Shown here: piece by piece, positions 42,669 to 51,385 of the stretch
How the letters are laid out: every line of letters begins with the position of its first letter
How positions within the stretch are numbered: the stretch's first letter is position 1
Assembly (NCBI GenBank): GCA_025928935.1
Contig: JAICNB010000013.1
Span: 1 to 52,594, forward strand
Reading direction: 5' to 3'
DNA length: 52,594 nt
Source: Acidimicrobiia bacterium
Lineage (GTDB): Bacteria; Actinomycetota; Acidimicrobiia; Spongiisociales; ZC4RG35
Notes under the pieces: model-generated
The model's input: the letters and a program-made list of their open reading frames with translations, nothing else
What the model was told of the DNA's origin: nothing
Databases searched by the model: none
Program-made: the position numbers and the translations under genes

Positions 42669-43838
42669 TCAGGCGCAGGGGCCGACGGTCCCCCCGGTCG
42701 AGCACAGTTCGTCGGCCGAGATCCACTCCGCATCGACCACCTCCTGGAGGTTGTCCTGGGTGATCGGGATCGGGGTGAGCAGGATGCTGGTCAATACCGT
42801 CTCCGCCTGGGTCTCCTTGTTGGTGTAGGTGAACTCAGACGTACCCTCGACATCGGCGAGTGACGCGCCGCCGGCCAGCTGCACTGCAGCCTCGCCGGCC
42901 GCCGTGCCCAAGGCACGGGCGTCCTTCCACACCGACACCGCCTGCGTCCCGGCCGCCACCCGCTGGAGGGCGGCGACGTCGGCGTCCTGGCCTGACAACA
43001 CCACCGTGCCCAGAAGACCCTGGGCATCGAGGGCGGCGGCTGCGCCGGTGGCCATTCCGTCGTTCTCGGAGACGATGGCCTGCACGTCGTTGTCGTGCGC
43101 GCTCAGCCACTGCTCGGTCGTGGTCTGGGCCAAAGACGGGTCCCAGTTGTCGGTGTAGTCCTCCTCGAGGATCACGATGTCGCCGGCTTCGGCCGCGGCA
43201 TCGATCACCGACCCGATCCCCTCACGAAGGAAGTCGGAGTTGGCGTCGGCGCCGTTGCCCTTGATGATGAAGTAGTTCCCAGTAGGCACCAGATCGAAGA
43301 CGACCTCGGCCATCAGCTGTCCCACCAGGACGTTGTCGAAGCTGACGTAGAACGTGTTCGCGTCCTCGATGAGGCGGTCATATGCGATCACCGGGATTCC
43401 CTGATCTGTCGCGGCCTGAACCGCGGGGAGGATCGCCAGAGTGTTCTGAGCCAGGATGACGATCACGTCGGCTCCCTGGTTGATCAGGTTCTCCACATCC
43501 GCAATCTGCTGCTCCTCGGATGAACCGGCATCTGTCGACGTGTACGCGCACCCGCCCGCCTCTAGGGCGGCCTGGATTGCGGGCTCGTCGTGCTTGGCCC
43601 ACCTCTCTTCGTTGTAGTTGTTCCACGACATACCGACGAGGCAATCCCCGTCGCCGCCCGCAGCCGCGGTGGTGGTGGCGCCCCCGTCGGCTGCCGTGGT
43701 GGTTGGCTCCTCCGCAGCTGCCGTCGTGGTGGCTCCACCTGCGGTGGTACCCGTCGTGTCTTCCGTTCCCTCATCACCACCACAGGCAGCGATGAGAAGT
43801 GCGATGACGGCTACCAACGCCCATAGGCGTCTTTTCAT
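42669..43838 (-). CDS. xylF: xylose-type sugar ABC transporter substrate-binding lipoprotein
   Basis: 389 residues from ATG 43838, preceded by a purine-rich GGAGGAGGAAAGGAA site. Signal peptide MKRRLWALVAVIALLIAAC with lipobox IAAC (Cys19), followed by a Thr/Ala-rich spacer (about 25-70) that spans the cell wall. The periplasmic-binding type 1 domain starts near residue 75 (CLVGMSWNNYNEERWAKHD), with LINQGADVIVILAQNT, IPVIAYDRLIEDA and ENDGMATGAAAAL, all XylF-like. It captures xylose or a related pentose for the downstream permease. First gene of the operon, divergent from the ROK regulator. Confidence 0.92.
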   Translation of the reverse strand: MKRRLWALVAVIALLIAACGGDEGTEDTTGTTAGGATTTAAAEEPTTTAADGGATTTAAAGGDGDCLVGMSWNNYNEERWAKHDEPAIQAALEAGGCAYTSTDAGSSEEQQIADVENLINQGADVIVILAQNTLAILPAVQAATDQGIPVIAYDRLIEDANTFYVSFDNVLVGQLMAEVVFDLVPTGNYFIIKGNGADANSDFLREGIGSVIDAAAEAGDIVILEEDYTDNWDPSLAQTTTEQWLSAHDNDVQAIVSENDGMATGAAAALDAQGLLGTVVLSGQDADVAALQRVAAGTQAVSVWKDARALGTAAGEAAVQLAGGASLADVEGTSEFTYTNKETQAETVLTSILLTPIPITQDNLQEVVDAEWISADELCSTGGTVGPCA

Positions 43839-43938
43839 CTTTGTTTCCTTTCCTCCTCCGGTTGCCGCCCCAGGGGACGGCAATTCACCGTGCGATCGGG
43901 CACACGAGATCGGACCGACCAGTGCGCCGACGCGGGCG

Positions 43939-43968
43939 AGCATAACGCCCATATGTTTGGCCCCGCAA
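43939..43968 (-). promoter_or_regulatory. predicted promoter of the sugar-transporter operon
   Basis: On the minus strand TTGCGG (43968-43963) and TATGCT (43944-43939) are 18 bases apart. The candidate ROK operator covers the -35 and most of the spacer, so bound repressor would block polymerase. Motif match is moderate. Confidence 0.45.
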
Positions 43969-43981
43969 CAAATCGGCCGAT
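43951..43981. promoter_or_regulatory. candidate XylR/ROK operator between the regulator and transporter operon
   Basis: ATATGTT (43951-43957) and AACAAAT (43967-43973) form an inverted repeat with one mismatch and a nine-base spacer; next to it ATCGGCCGAT (43972-43981) is a perfect ten-base palindrome. The AACAAA half-sites resemble those of the Bacillus XylR operator (TTTGTT...AACAAA), although spacing is wider here. The site overlaps the predicted transporter promoter and is 37 bases before the regulator start, suiting control of both. Confidence 0.55.
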
Positions 43982-44017
43982 AAGGTTCCACCGTTCCATT
44001 CGCGACCCGGGAAGCAG

Positions 44018-45262
44018 TTGAACCGCACCCAGATCACAGCGGGGCGGGATGCCCACCATCGGCCCCGGGGTGTCGCCGCCGAGGAGCTTCGCCGGCACAA
44101 CCTGGCCACCTTGCTCGAACGTCTTCACCTGCTCGGGCCGACCTCACGTTCCGAGCTCACCGCAACGATGGGGCTCAACCGGTCGACGATCGCCGACCTC
44201 ATCGGGGAGCTCGCGTCTCTTGGCCTGGTCGAGGAGGGCCCGGCGCAGGCCAGCTCCGGCCCGGGGCGCCCGTCACCAACAGTCAGCACCCGTCCCGACG
44301 GCGCCACCGTCCTCGCCGTCGAGTTCTCGGTCGATTCCGTCGCCGTGGCCACGGTCGGCCTCGGCGGTCATGTCTTCGCACAGGTGCGGGAACCGAGACC
44401 GAGGGCCAGAGTGTCGCCGGACAAGACGATCGAACAGGTGGCCCGGCTGGCCCGGCCCTTGCTCGAGTCGCTCCCAAGCGGTGCTTCGCTCACAGGGATC
44501 GGGGCCGGGGTCGCCGGGGTCACCCGCCGTTCGGACGGCTTCGTCCATCTCGCTCCCAACCTGGGATGGCACAACGTCCCGGTCGGGGAAATGCTCTCCT
44601 CGGGGCTGGGTCTCGACCAGCAGGTGCTCGTGGCCAACGAAGCGGACCTCGGCGCCCTCGCCGAATACCGACGGGGGGTGGGGGCGGGGGTGCCGCACCT
44701 GATCTACCTCTCGGGTGAGGCCGGGATCGGCGCCGGGATCATCCACGATGGCAAGCCCATGCTGGGGGCGGCAGGTTACGCAGGTGAGGCCGGCCATACC
44801 TTGGTGAACCCGGACGGGCACAAGTGCCGTTGCGGGGCCAAGGGGTGTTGGGAGACGGAGGCCGGTGAAGAGGCGTTGGCCCGACATGCCGGGATCCCGG
44901 AGACCGTTGCCGGAGTCGGGATCCTCGACACCGTCATGGCCCGCGCCGAGGCCGGGGACGAGACGGCGCTGGCTGCGATCGCCGAGGTGGGAAGGTGGCT
45001 GGGCCTCGGGATCGGCAACCTGATCAACGTCTTCAACCCGCAGTTGGTGGTGCTCGGCGGTCTCTACCACCCCCTCTTCCACTTCCTCGAGAAGGCGGTC
45101 TACGAAGGGGCCCGTCTGGCTTCCCTGGAAGCTCCCGGGGACGTCGCGGAGATCGCGGCCAGCGGCCTGGGGCTGGACGCCCCCTTGATGGGCGCCGCCG
45201 AGCTCGCCCTCTCCGAGATCATCGCCGATCCCGCCGGGCGCCGTCAGACCGGGCCCGGATGA
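44018..45262 (+). CDS. xylR: ROK-family transcriptional regulator (XylR-like)
   Basis: 414 residues from TTG 44018, with GGAAG a few bases upstream; no better start precedes the helix-turn-helix. N-terminal winged helix (about 25-85): LLGPTSRSELTATMGLNRSTIADLIGELASLGLV. The ROK sugar-kinase-like domain follows, with VAVEFSVDSVAVA-type strands, GIGAGVAGV, and the zinc signature CRCGAKGCWE near 268. Actinobacterial and Bacillus homologues repress xylose genes and release DNA when xylose binds. Divergent from the sugar transporter and near xylAB, so xylose is the likely inducer. A palindromic operator is present in the intergenic space. Confidence 0.88.
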   Translation: MNRTQITAGRDAHHRPRGVAAEELRRHNLATLLERLHLLGPTSRSELTATMGLNRSTIADLIGELASLGLVEEGPAQASSGPGRPSPTVSTRPDGATVLAVEFSVDSVAVATVGLGGHVFAQVREPRPRARVSPDKTIEQVARLARPLLESLPSGASLTGIGAGVAGVTRRSDGFVHLAPNLGWHNVPVGEMLSSGLGLDQQVLVANEADLGALAEYRRGVGAGVPHLIYLSGEAGIGAGIIHDGKPMLGAAGYAGEAGHTLVNPDGHKCRCGAKGCWETEAGEEALARHAGIPETVAGVGILDTVMARAEAGDETALAAIAEVGRWLGLGIGNLINVFNPQLVVLGGLYHPLFHFLEKAVYEGARLASLEAPGDVAEIAASGLGLDAPLMGAAELALSEIIADPAGRRQTGPG

Positions 45263-45265
45263 GGA

Positions 45266-46261
45266 TCAGGAACGACCGGCCGCGTCTGCGAAGATCCGCT
45301 CCATGACTTCCAGATTGGCCACCGCATCCTCAGGTGATGTCGGCACCGGGGCTCCCTCCCGGATGGACCGGGAGAAGGCGTCGGCCTGGACCTGGTACTG
45401 GTCGGCTGCATCGATCTGATGACTGACGATCTTGGGGTCGAGCGGTGGGTCGCCGCCGGCGATCGACAGCACCCGGGTGGGGCGATCGGGCGGGATGTTG
45501 AACGGGATCTCGACGACCAGACGACCCTCCGTCCCATAGATGTGCACCCGCTGATCGTCCTCCAGCTGGGTCGAGCAGGTGAAGGTGGCGTGGCGCCCGC
45601 CGAAATCGAGTACCACCGAGGTCAGCACGTCGGTCCCGAAGGACGGGTCCCGACGAATCGCGGCCATCACCTCCGTGGGCTCGGCCTCGAACAGCATCCT
45701 GGCCACGTTGACCGGGTAGCAGCCGATATCGAAAAGGGAGCCTCCCCCGGCATTGACCTTGTTGCGGATGTCGTCCGGGTCGACGTTGTGATACGAGAAG
45801 AACGACTGCACGGATCGAAGCTCACCCACCGCCCCCTCGGCGATGAGTCGCCGCACCTCGACCCAGAGCGGATGGAGCCGATACATGAACGCCTCCATCA
45901 ATTTCACCCCGGAGCTCTCGGCGGCAACCACCATCTCCCGGGCCAGGTCGCTGCTGGTGGAGAGGGGCTTCTCACACAGGATGTGCTTACCGGCCTCGGC
46001 GGCGGCGATGGTCCATTCGTGATGGAGATGGTTGGGCAAGGGGATGTAGACAGCCTCGATATCGGGGTCGTCGAGGAGATCCCGATAGCTCCCGTAGGCG
46101 CGCGGGATCCCGAGGGATCGGGCGGTGGCGGCGGCACGCTCCTCCGAACGGGACGCGATCGCAGTCACCTGGCTGATGTCGGACCCGAGCATCGCGGGTA
46201 TCACTTTCTTCACGGCGATGTCGGCACAGCCGATGACACCCCATCTGACTGGCTCGGTCAC
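45266..46261 (-). CDS. Gfo/Idh/MocA-family NAD(P)-dependent sugar oxidoreductase
   Basis: 331 residues from GTG 46261, strongly supported by GGAGGAGG upstream. N-terminal Rossmann domain with WGVIGCADIAVKKVIPA and the catalytic EKPLS motif (Lys) in ILCEKPLSTSS. The C-terminal substrate domain has GGGSLFDIGCYPVNVAR, where Asp and His/Tyr residues of the family normally bind sugar. Closest in pattern to NADP-linked D-xylose 1-dehydrogenase and glucose-fructose oxidoreductase. With xylAB nearby it may open an oxidative side route for pentose, but the substrate is not proven. Divergent from the UnbV-like gene and convergent with the ROK regulator. Confidence 0.85.
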   Translation of the reverse strand: MTEPVRWGVIGCADIAVKKVIPAMLGSDISQVTAIASRSEERAAATARSLGIPRAYGSYRDLLDDPDIEAVYIPLPNHLHHEWTIAAAEAGKHILCEKPLSTSSDLAREMVVAAESSGVKLMEAFMYRLHPLWVEVRRLIAEGAVGELRSVQSFFSYHNVDPDDIRNKVNAGGGSLFDIGCYPVNVARMLFEAEPTEVMAAIRRDPSFGTDVLTSVVLDFGGRHATFTCSTQLEDDQRVHIYGTEGRLVVEIPFNIPPDRPTRVLSIAGGDPPLDPKIVSHQIDAADQYQVQADAFSRSIREGAPVPTSPEDAVANLEVMERIFADAAGRS

Positions 46262-46332
46262 CGCATACCCTCCTCCACTCGACAGAATCACGCGATGTGG
46301 CATTGTGTCGATACGCCTCGGCCCGGGCAAGC

Positions 46333-47982
46333 GTGAGCGCGAAGGGTGTTGCCTGGGCGGTGGGCGGGGTGGCGACCGGGGCCCTCGTCATGGGGGCGTT
46401 GGCCCTCGGTGGGCTGGCGCTATTCCGTCCCGACCTGCCCGAGACGGCCTCGCCGCCCCCCCGATATGTCGAGGAGTCGGCTTCGGCCGGTCTCGATCAC
46501 ATCTACGACGGCGAGTTCGAGTACTTCGTAGGCGGTGGGGTGGCGGTCCTCGACTGTGACGAAGATGGATGGCCCGACCTGTACCTGGCCGGGGGGGAGG
46601 GCTCGGATGCCCTCTACCGCAATGTCACTGAGATCGGCGGCCCCCTCTCCTTCACCGAGGTCCTCGACGAGGGGACCGGGCTCACCGGCGTCACCGGCGC
46701 CTATCCGATCGACATAGACAGCGATGGGCACACCGATCTGGCCGTGCTCCGAATCGGCGAGGACCTGTTGCTCCGCGGGTTGGGAGGGTGTGCCTTCGAG
46801 CGAGCCAATGAGATGTGGGCGATGGAGCTGGCCGACGACTGGACCGTGGGGTTCAGCGCCACCTGGGAGGGCGCTGCGGCATGGCCCACCCTGGCGTTCG
46901 GCAACTATCTGGCCGAGGGTGGGCAGACGACCGGTGAGTGCGAGGACCATTGGCTTTTCCGCCCCGACGGTGAGGGCTACGGCCGGCCCATCTCATTGAG
47001 CCCGGGCTTCTGCACGCTCTCCATCCTCTTCAGCGACTGGGATCGGTCGGGCCGTCACGACCTGCGCATGACCAACGATCGTCACTACTACCGCAACGGA
47101 GAGGAACAACTGTGGCGTGTGGTCGAGGGCGAGCAGCCCCGGTTGTACACACGCGACGAGGGATGGCAGCCAATGCAGATCTGGGGCATGGGGATCGCCG
47201 GCCGGGACGTGACCGGCGATGGCCTGCCCGAGTACTTCTTGACCAGCCAGGGGGACAACAAGCTGCAGACCCTGGCCGACGGGTCGTCCCAGCCCGAATA
47301 CGTCGATATCGCCTTCGAGCGTGGTCTGACCGCCCACCGACCATACGTCGGTGACGTCGCCGCCCCTTCGACGGCCTGGCATCCCGAGTTCGCCGACGTC
47401 AACAACGACTCCCTGGTCGATCTGTTCGTGTCGAAGGGGAATGTCGAGGAGCAGGCCGGCTATGCGATACGAGACCCCAGCAACCTGCTGCTGGGCAACC
47501 CGGACGGGACCTTCACCGAGGCGGCGGCGGAGGCCGGGATCGTGGACTTCGCCAGATCGAGAGGGGCCGCATTGGCCGACTTCAACCTCGACGGGATGCT
47601 CGACCTGGTCGAGGTCACCCGAAGGGAGAACGTCAGGCTCTGGCGAAACATGGGCTGGGGCGACGAAGCCGGCCCGCGGGCGATGGGCAATTGGGTGGCC
47701 CTCGACCTCCGCCAGCCTGCGCCCAACGTCGACGCCATCGGCTCCTGGATCGAGGTCCGCGTCGGCAACCGGGTCCTCGAGACGGAGATCACCATCGGGG
47801 GAGGCCATGCCGGCGGCCAGCTCGGGTGGGCGCACTTCGGTGTGGGTGAGGCGGATAGCGTTGAGGTTCGGGTGCAATGGCCGGACGGAGAGAAGGGGCG
47901 ATGGATCGAGGTTGGCGCCAACCGGTACGCGATCATCGAGCGCGACGCCTCGGAGGCTGTGATCTGGGAACCGGTCAGGTGA
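46333..47982 (+). CDS. UnbV/CRTAC1-family (ASPIC) secreted propeller protein
   Basis: 549 residues from GTG 46333 (ATG 46297 is an alternative). Residues about 4-28 are a hydrophobic anchor or signal. The body is a chain of FG-GAP/VCBS-like units: VAVLDCDEDGWPDLYLAG, YPIDIDSDGHTDLAVLR, GRDVTGDGLPEYFLTSQGD, FADVNNDSLVDLFVSKG and ADFNLDGMLDLVEV, each with a D-x-D/N-x-D/N-G calcium loop. The C-terminal 110 residues form the ASPIC/UnbV domain (GNWVALDLR, IGSWIEVRVGN, VQWPDGEKGRWIEV). UnbV is conserved in enediyne clusters, but no enediyne synthase is here. The same region encodes a UnbU-like membrane protein; the two probably act together at the membrane. Confidence 0.87.
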   Translation: MSAKGVAWAVGGVATGALVMGALALGGLALFRPDLPETASPPPRYVEESASAGLDHIYDGEFEYFVGGGVAVLDCDEDGWPDLYLAGGEGSDALYRNVTEIGGPLSFTEVLDEGTGLTGVTGAYPIDIDSDGHTDLAVLRIGEDLLLRGLGGCAFERANEMWAMELADDWTVGFSATWEGAAAWPTLAFGNYLAEGGQTTGECEDHWLFRPDGEGYGRPISLSPGFCTLSILFSDWDRSGRHDLRMTNDRHYYRNGEEQLWRVVEGEQPRLYTRDEGWQPMQIWGMGIAGRDVTGDGLPEYFLTSQGDNKLQTLADGSSQPEYVDIAFERGLTAHRPYVGDVAAPSTAWHPEFADVNNDSLVDLFVSKGNVEEQAGYAIRDPSNLLLGNPDGTFTEAAAEAGIVDFARSRGAALADFNLDGMLDLVEVTRRENVRLWRNMGWGDEAGPRAMGNWVALDLRQPAPNVDAIGSWIEVRVGNRVLETEITIGGGHAGGQLGWAHFGVGEADSVEVRVQWPDGEKGRWIEVGANRYAIIERDASEAVIWEPVR

Positions 47983-47986
47983 CCCG

Positions 47987-49369
47987 GTGAGCCAAGCACA
48001 TCTGACCTGGGTGGAGTTGCCCGAATTCGGCGATCCCTCGTCCATGCCGGTGATCCCCACCGAGGTATACGAGAAGCGGATGGACCGTCTTCGGAGGCGG
48101 ATGTCCGAGCGGGGCCTGGACTGCGTGGTGGTCTACGCCGACCGCGAGCACAGCGCCAACATCTCCTACCTCACCGGCTTCGACCCCCGGTTCGAGGAGG
48201 CGATCCTGGTGGTCGGGCCCGAGGACGCGCCGGCGGTCCTCGTGGGTAACGAGTGCTGGGGGATGGCCGCGGCCGCGCCTTTGGAAATGAGACGTCACCT
48301 TCTCCAGGACCTCAGCCTGCCCAGCCAGCCGCGGGACCGCTCGAGATCGCTCACCGAGATCCTTGCCGAGGAGGGACTCGGTCCCGGCAGCCGCGTCGGA
48401 GTCGTGGGCTGGAAGATCTTCGGCGACGGAACCAGCATCGACCTCCCCCATTTCATCGTGGATGCGTTGCAGCGCCTCGCGGGAGGAGACGGATCCGTGG
48501 AGAGCGCCACCGACATCCTGATCGGTGCCGCCGACGGGCTGCGAGTGATCAACGAGGCGGAGCAACTGGCCTACCACGAGTGGGCTGCCAGCCATACCTC
48601 GAGTGGCGTGCGACGTGTCATCCTTGGGATCGAGCCCGGGATGACCGAGCAGGATGCGGTCCGCCTCCTCGAGTGGAACGGGACTCCCCTCTCCTGTCAT
48701 CTCATGTTGACCGCAGGCCCGAGGGCGTCGCTGGGCCTGCTCAGCCCGGGAGACCGGCCGATCGAGCGTGCCGACCGATTCACCGTCGCCTACGGGATAT
48801 GGGGGGCGCTCAACTGCCGGGCCGGGTTCGTGGCCGAGGGGCCCGGAGACCTGCCCGCCCCCATCGCCGACTATGTCGATCGTCTGGTCGGCCCCTACTT
48901 CCAGGCCGTCGCCGAGTGGTATGGCGCCCTGCATGTCGGGCAGAAAGGTGGAGCGCTCCAGGAGATCGTGGACCGCCGCCTCGGAGACCCGTTCTTTGGG
49001 ATCTTCCTCAACCCCGGCCACCAGATCCATCTCGATGAGTGGGTCAACTCCCCCGTTGGCCCCGGCTCTGACATCGAACTTGCTTCGGGGATGGCGATGC
49101 AGGTTGACATCATCCCCGCTACCGGCACGGACTACTTCACCACCAACATCGAAGACGGGATCGCTCTGGCCGATGAGACGCTGCGCGAAGAGCTCGCCGA
49201 CCGCTATCCGGAGGCGTGGAGCCGGATCAACTCCCGACGTGATTTCATGAGGGACTCACTCGGGATCGATCTCCACCCCGATGTCCTCCCTTTCTCCAAC
49301 ATCCCGGCATATCTGCCCCCGTTCCTGCTCCGGCCCGACCACGTGATGGTGATGGCCGACCAGAGGTGA
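47987..49369 (+). CDS. M24-family (creatinase/prolidase-like) protein with degenerate metal site
   Basis: 460 residues with a GTG start 4 bases after the UnbV-like stop. The N-terminal creatinase domain has MDRLRRRMSERGLDCVVVYADREHSANISYLTGFDPRFEE. The C-terminal pita-bread part keeps His in GHQIHLDEW and Glu in NIEDG, but where both metal aspartates should be (pattern D-x-G x...x D-x-x-R) the chain reads FTVAYGIWGALNCRAGF, and the EPG glutamate is replaced by the Asp of VDIIP. A di-metal peptidase is thus unlikely; creatinase-like metal-free chemistry or a binding role is possible. Likely co-transcribed with the UnbV-like gene. Confidence 0.75.
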   Translation: MSQAHLTWVELPEFGDPSSMPVIPTEVYEKRMDRLRRRMSERGLDCVVVYADREHSANISYLTGFDPRFEEAILVVGPEDAPAVLVGNECWGMAAAAPLEMRRHLLQDLSLPSQPRDRSRSLTEILAEEGLGPGSRVGVVGWKIFGDGTSIDLPHFIVDALQRLAGGDGSVESATDILIGAADGLRVINEAEQLAYHEWAASHTSSGVRRVILGIEPGMTEQDAVRLLEWNGTPLSCHLMLTAGPRASLGLLSPGDRPIERADRFTVAYGIWGALNCRAGFVAEGPGDLPAPIADYVDRLVGPYFQAVAEWYGALHVGQKGGALQEIVDRRLGDPFFGIFLNPGHQIHLDEWVNSPVGPGSDIELASGMAMQVDIIPATGTDYFTTNIEDGIALADETLREELADRYPEAWSRINSRRDFMRDSLGIDLHPDVLPFSNIPAYLPPFLLRPDHVMVMADQR

Positions 49370-49379
49370 GTGCGGCGGC

Positions 49380-50927
49380 TCACCCATCTTCCACCTCCCC
49401 GATGATCATCCAGGTGCCCCCGGAGCCGGGGCTCATCACGAATGTCCGGGTGAACTGCTCACTCTGTCGATCCTGCTCTGCTCCTGTGGCGTCGTAGGTG
49501 ACCCGCTCGACGGTGCCGGTTGTGACGAGGCCCAGACTGGCTCCCCCCTGAGGGCCGTCGGTGAACACGACGTCGAGGTGCATCCTGTCGAATGAGTAGA
49601 CGGGCACCACGTGCTCGCCGCTGGTAGCGGCGCCTTCGACGATGCGTTCCATCTGGACGAGACGCTCCCCGTCGTCGGCAGACCGGACCAGGGAGGTGTC
49701 ACCACGGCGGATCGCCTCACCCTCGATGGCGAGGCCCTCGGCCAGCTCGAGGGCGAGCATCTGTGGTTCGACCTGATCGTTCAACGCCTCGGCCTCGGCA
49801 CTGATGGTCACCGTGGGCAGCTGAGCTGGATCGACTGAGATCTCGGGTGGCGGAGCTGCCACCATCGCCGCTTGGGCAGTCTCACGGGCCGGGCCACCGG
49901 CGATGACGATTGCGAGCGGAACCACCACCAGAAGCGCCCCAACGACGAGCCCGGGGGCAAAGGCCCCACGTGGCCGGCTCTCCGAGACGGTGACGACCCG
50001 GCGCACCCTCTCTGCCCCAAAGACCCGGTCGAACACGTAACGAAGCGGGGTCATGACTACCAGGCCGGCGAGCAGACCCACCTTGGCCCCGAACTCGGTC
50101 GTCTGCGGGGCCATGAGCAGGGTGCAGATGAGGGCCAGACAGACAGCGAAAGCGATGCGGGCCACCCGGTCCTGAGGGATCGTCTTCGGGTCGGTGATCA
50201 TGAAGAAGAGGAAGATGAGGACCTCGGGTGATGCCACGACCACCGACCAGAAGTAGGAGCCACACACCGGTTGCAGTGCCCAGGCAGCGGTCATGCAGTG
50301 ACCCGAGGCAGCCAGGATGCCGAGCCCGATCGCCAGGGTCAGCCAATAGGTGGCGGCGAGGATGAGCAGGCGAAGGCGGGAGGTGATGAGGACACCGCCG
50401 ACCAGGATCACGGCGTAGGCGGCCAGCATCCAGAAGTCGAGTGGCGCCCACCAGAAGTCGAGTGGCTCGATCACCTCGCTGCCCAGGATCAAGAAAGCGG
50501 CGACCAGGCCCACGTTCGATGGGTTGAAGACGTGATTTCCCCGATAGCGGATCCAGTACTTGGTGAGCAACGAGAGGGCGGCGATCCCGGCGAAGAAATA
50601 CCAGCCGTCGAAGGTCCAATGGTCCCCGCGCTCCTGGCCCACGATCCTGAGGATCAAGGCGACGCCGCTGCCGGTGAGCATGGCGCTGGCCGGCCACATC
50701 ACTTGCTTGGTCGAGCGAAAGGTCAGCGCCACCTCGAGCAGGGCGCAGGCGAGGATGGCGATGACGATCTGGGGAACCGACACACGGAAGTCGAGAGCGA
50801 CCTGGCCGAGGATGTGGATCGTGATGATGACAGCGGCCAGGTGGAGCCGGGGGTCGCGGATATTGGGCAGGACCAGCGGGTAGCTGGCGCCGCCGAGCCG
50901 GACCGTCCTAGCCGTGGCCGTGGTCAC
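49380..50927 (-). CDS. UnbU-like membrane protein (NQR2/RnfD/RnfE superfamily) with an extra C-terminal domain
   Basis: 515 residues from GTG 50927, which leaves the cupin gene free of overlap. About nine membrane segments fill residues 18-310. Diagnostic stretches: NHVFNPSNVGLVAAFLILGSE (NqrB/RnfD FNP motif), LAASGHCMTA, VCGSYFWSVVVASPEVLIFLFFMITDPKT. These match UnbU proteins of enediyne cassettes, themselves relatives of the NqrB/RnfD flavin-carrying subunits. UnbU is usually about 330 residues; here a further helix (about 340-360) is followed by about 165 outside residues with a beta-rich pattern that I do not recognise. It faces the UnbV-like gene across the M24 gene on the opposite strand. 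An electron-transfer role is inferred. Confidence 0.83.
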   Translation of the reverse strand: MTTATARTVRLGGASYPLVLPNIRDPRLHLAAVIITIHILGQVALDFRVSVPQIVIAILACALLEVALTFRSTKQVMWPASAMLTGSGVALILRIVGQERGDHWTFDGWYFFAGIAALSLLTKYWIRYRGNHVFNPSNVGLVAAFLILGSEVIEPLDFWWAPLDFWMLAAYAVILVGGVLITSRLRLLILAATYWLTLAIGLGILAASGHCMTAAWALQPVCGSYFWSVVVASPEVLIFLFFMITDPKTIPQDRVARIAFAVCLALICTLLMAPQTTEFGAKVGLLAGLVVMTPLRYVFDRVFGAERVRRVVTVSESRPRGAFAPGLVVGALLVVVPLAIVIAGGPARETAQAAMVAAPPPEISVDPAQLPTVTISAEAEALNDQVEPQMLALELAEGLAIEGEAIRRGDTSLVRSADDGERLVQMERIVEGAATSGEHVVPVYSFDRMHLDVVFTDGPQGGASLGLVTTGTVERVTYDATGAEQDRQSEQFTRTFVMSPGSGGTWMIIGEVEDG

Positions 50928-50955
50928 AGAGGGAAGGCTGCCACAACCGGAGCCG

Positions 50956-51342
50956 CTATTCAGCGGCGCCGTACTCCTCGTCGTCGACCTTGGCCTCCCA
51001 GACGGCCGCACCCCCGCTGGTGATGGAGAGATGCATCATCGGGGCATCAGACACAGCGCCATGCCAATGACGCTCGCCAGGTGGGGCATGGACCACGTCA
51101 CCGGGTGAGATGCGCACGGTCTCGCCCTCCTCGGTGCGTACGAGCCCCGATCCGGCGACGACATAGAGGAGCTGGCCACCGGGGTGGCTGTGCCAGTCGC
51201 TTCGGGCGCCGGGAGCGAACTGGACGGCGATCAGAGTGACGCCGTCCGGTTGATCGTTGATGCGCCTGTTCCAGACCGACCCGGTGAAATGCTCGGTGCC
51301 CGACGGGTTCCATCCACCGGCCTTGGCCTCGATGTGCTCCAT
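50956..51342 (-). CDS. small cupin-domain protein
   Basis: 128 residues. Cupin motif 1 is SDWHSHPGGQLLYVVAGSG (G-x5-H-x-H pattern with Gln at the usual Glu position), and motif 2 is GDVVHAPPGERHWHGA. The metal-binding histidines are His at 52 and 54 and the HWH near 93. Similar small cupins are decarboxylases, isomerases or binding proteins for quinone-like or acid substrates (for example carboxymuconolactone-linked cupins). No specific assignment. It ends 28 bases before the UnbU-like start, so the two may form one transcript. Confidence 0.85.
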   Translation of the reverse strand: MEHIEAKAGGWNPSGTEHFTGSVWNRRINDQPDGVTLIAVQFAPGARSDWHSHPGGQLLYVVAGSGLVRTEEGETVRISPGDVVHAPPGERHWHGAVSDAPMMHLSITSGGAAVWEAKVDDEEYGAAE

Positions 51343-51385
51343 ACGTGCAAGTTAGTGATGAGTCAGGGCCTGGCCGTTTTGCTCC

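Noticed and set aside
46333-50927. An enediyne biosynthetic gene cluster
   Set aside because: Only UnbV- and UnbU-like genes are present; the iterative polyketide synthase, its thioesterase and UnbL are absent from the whole window.
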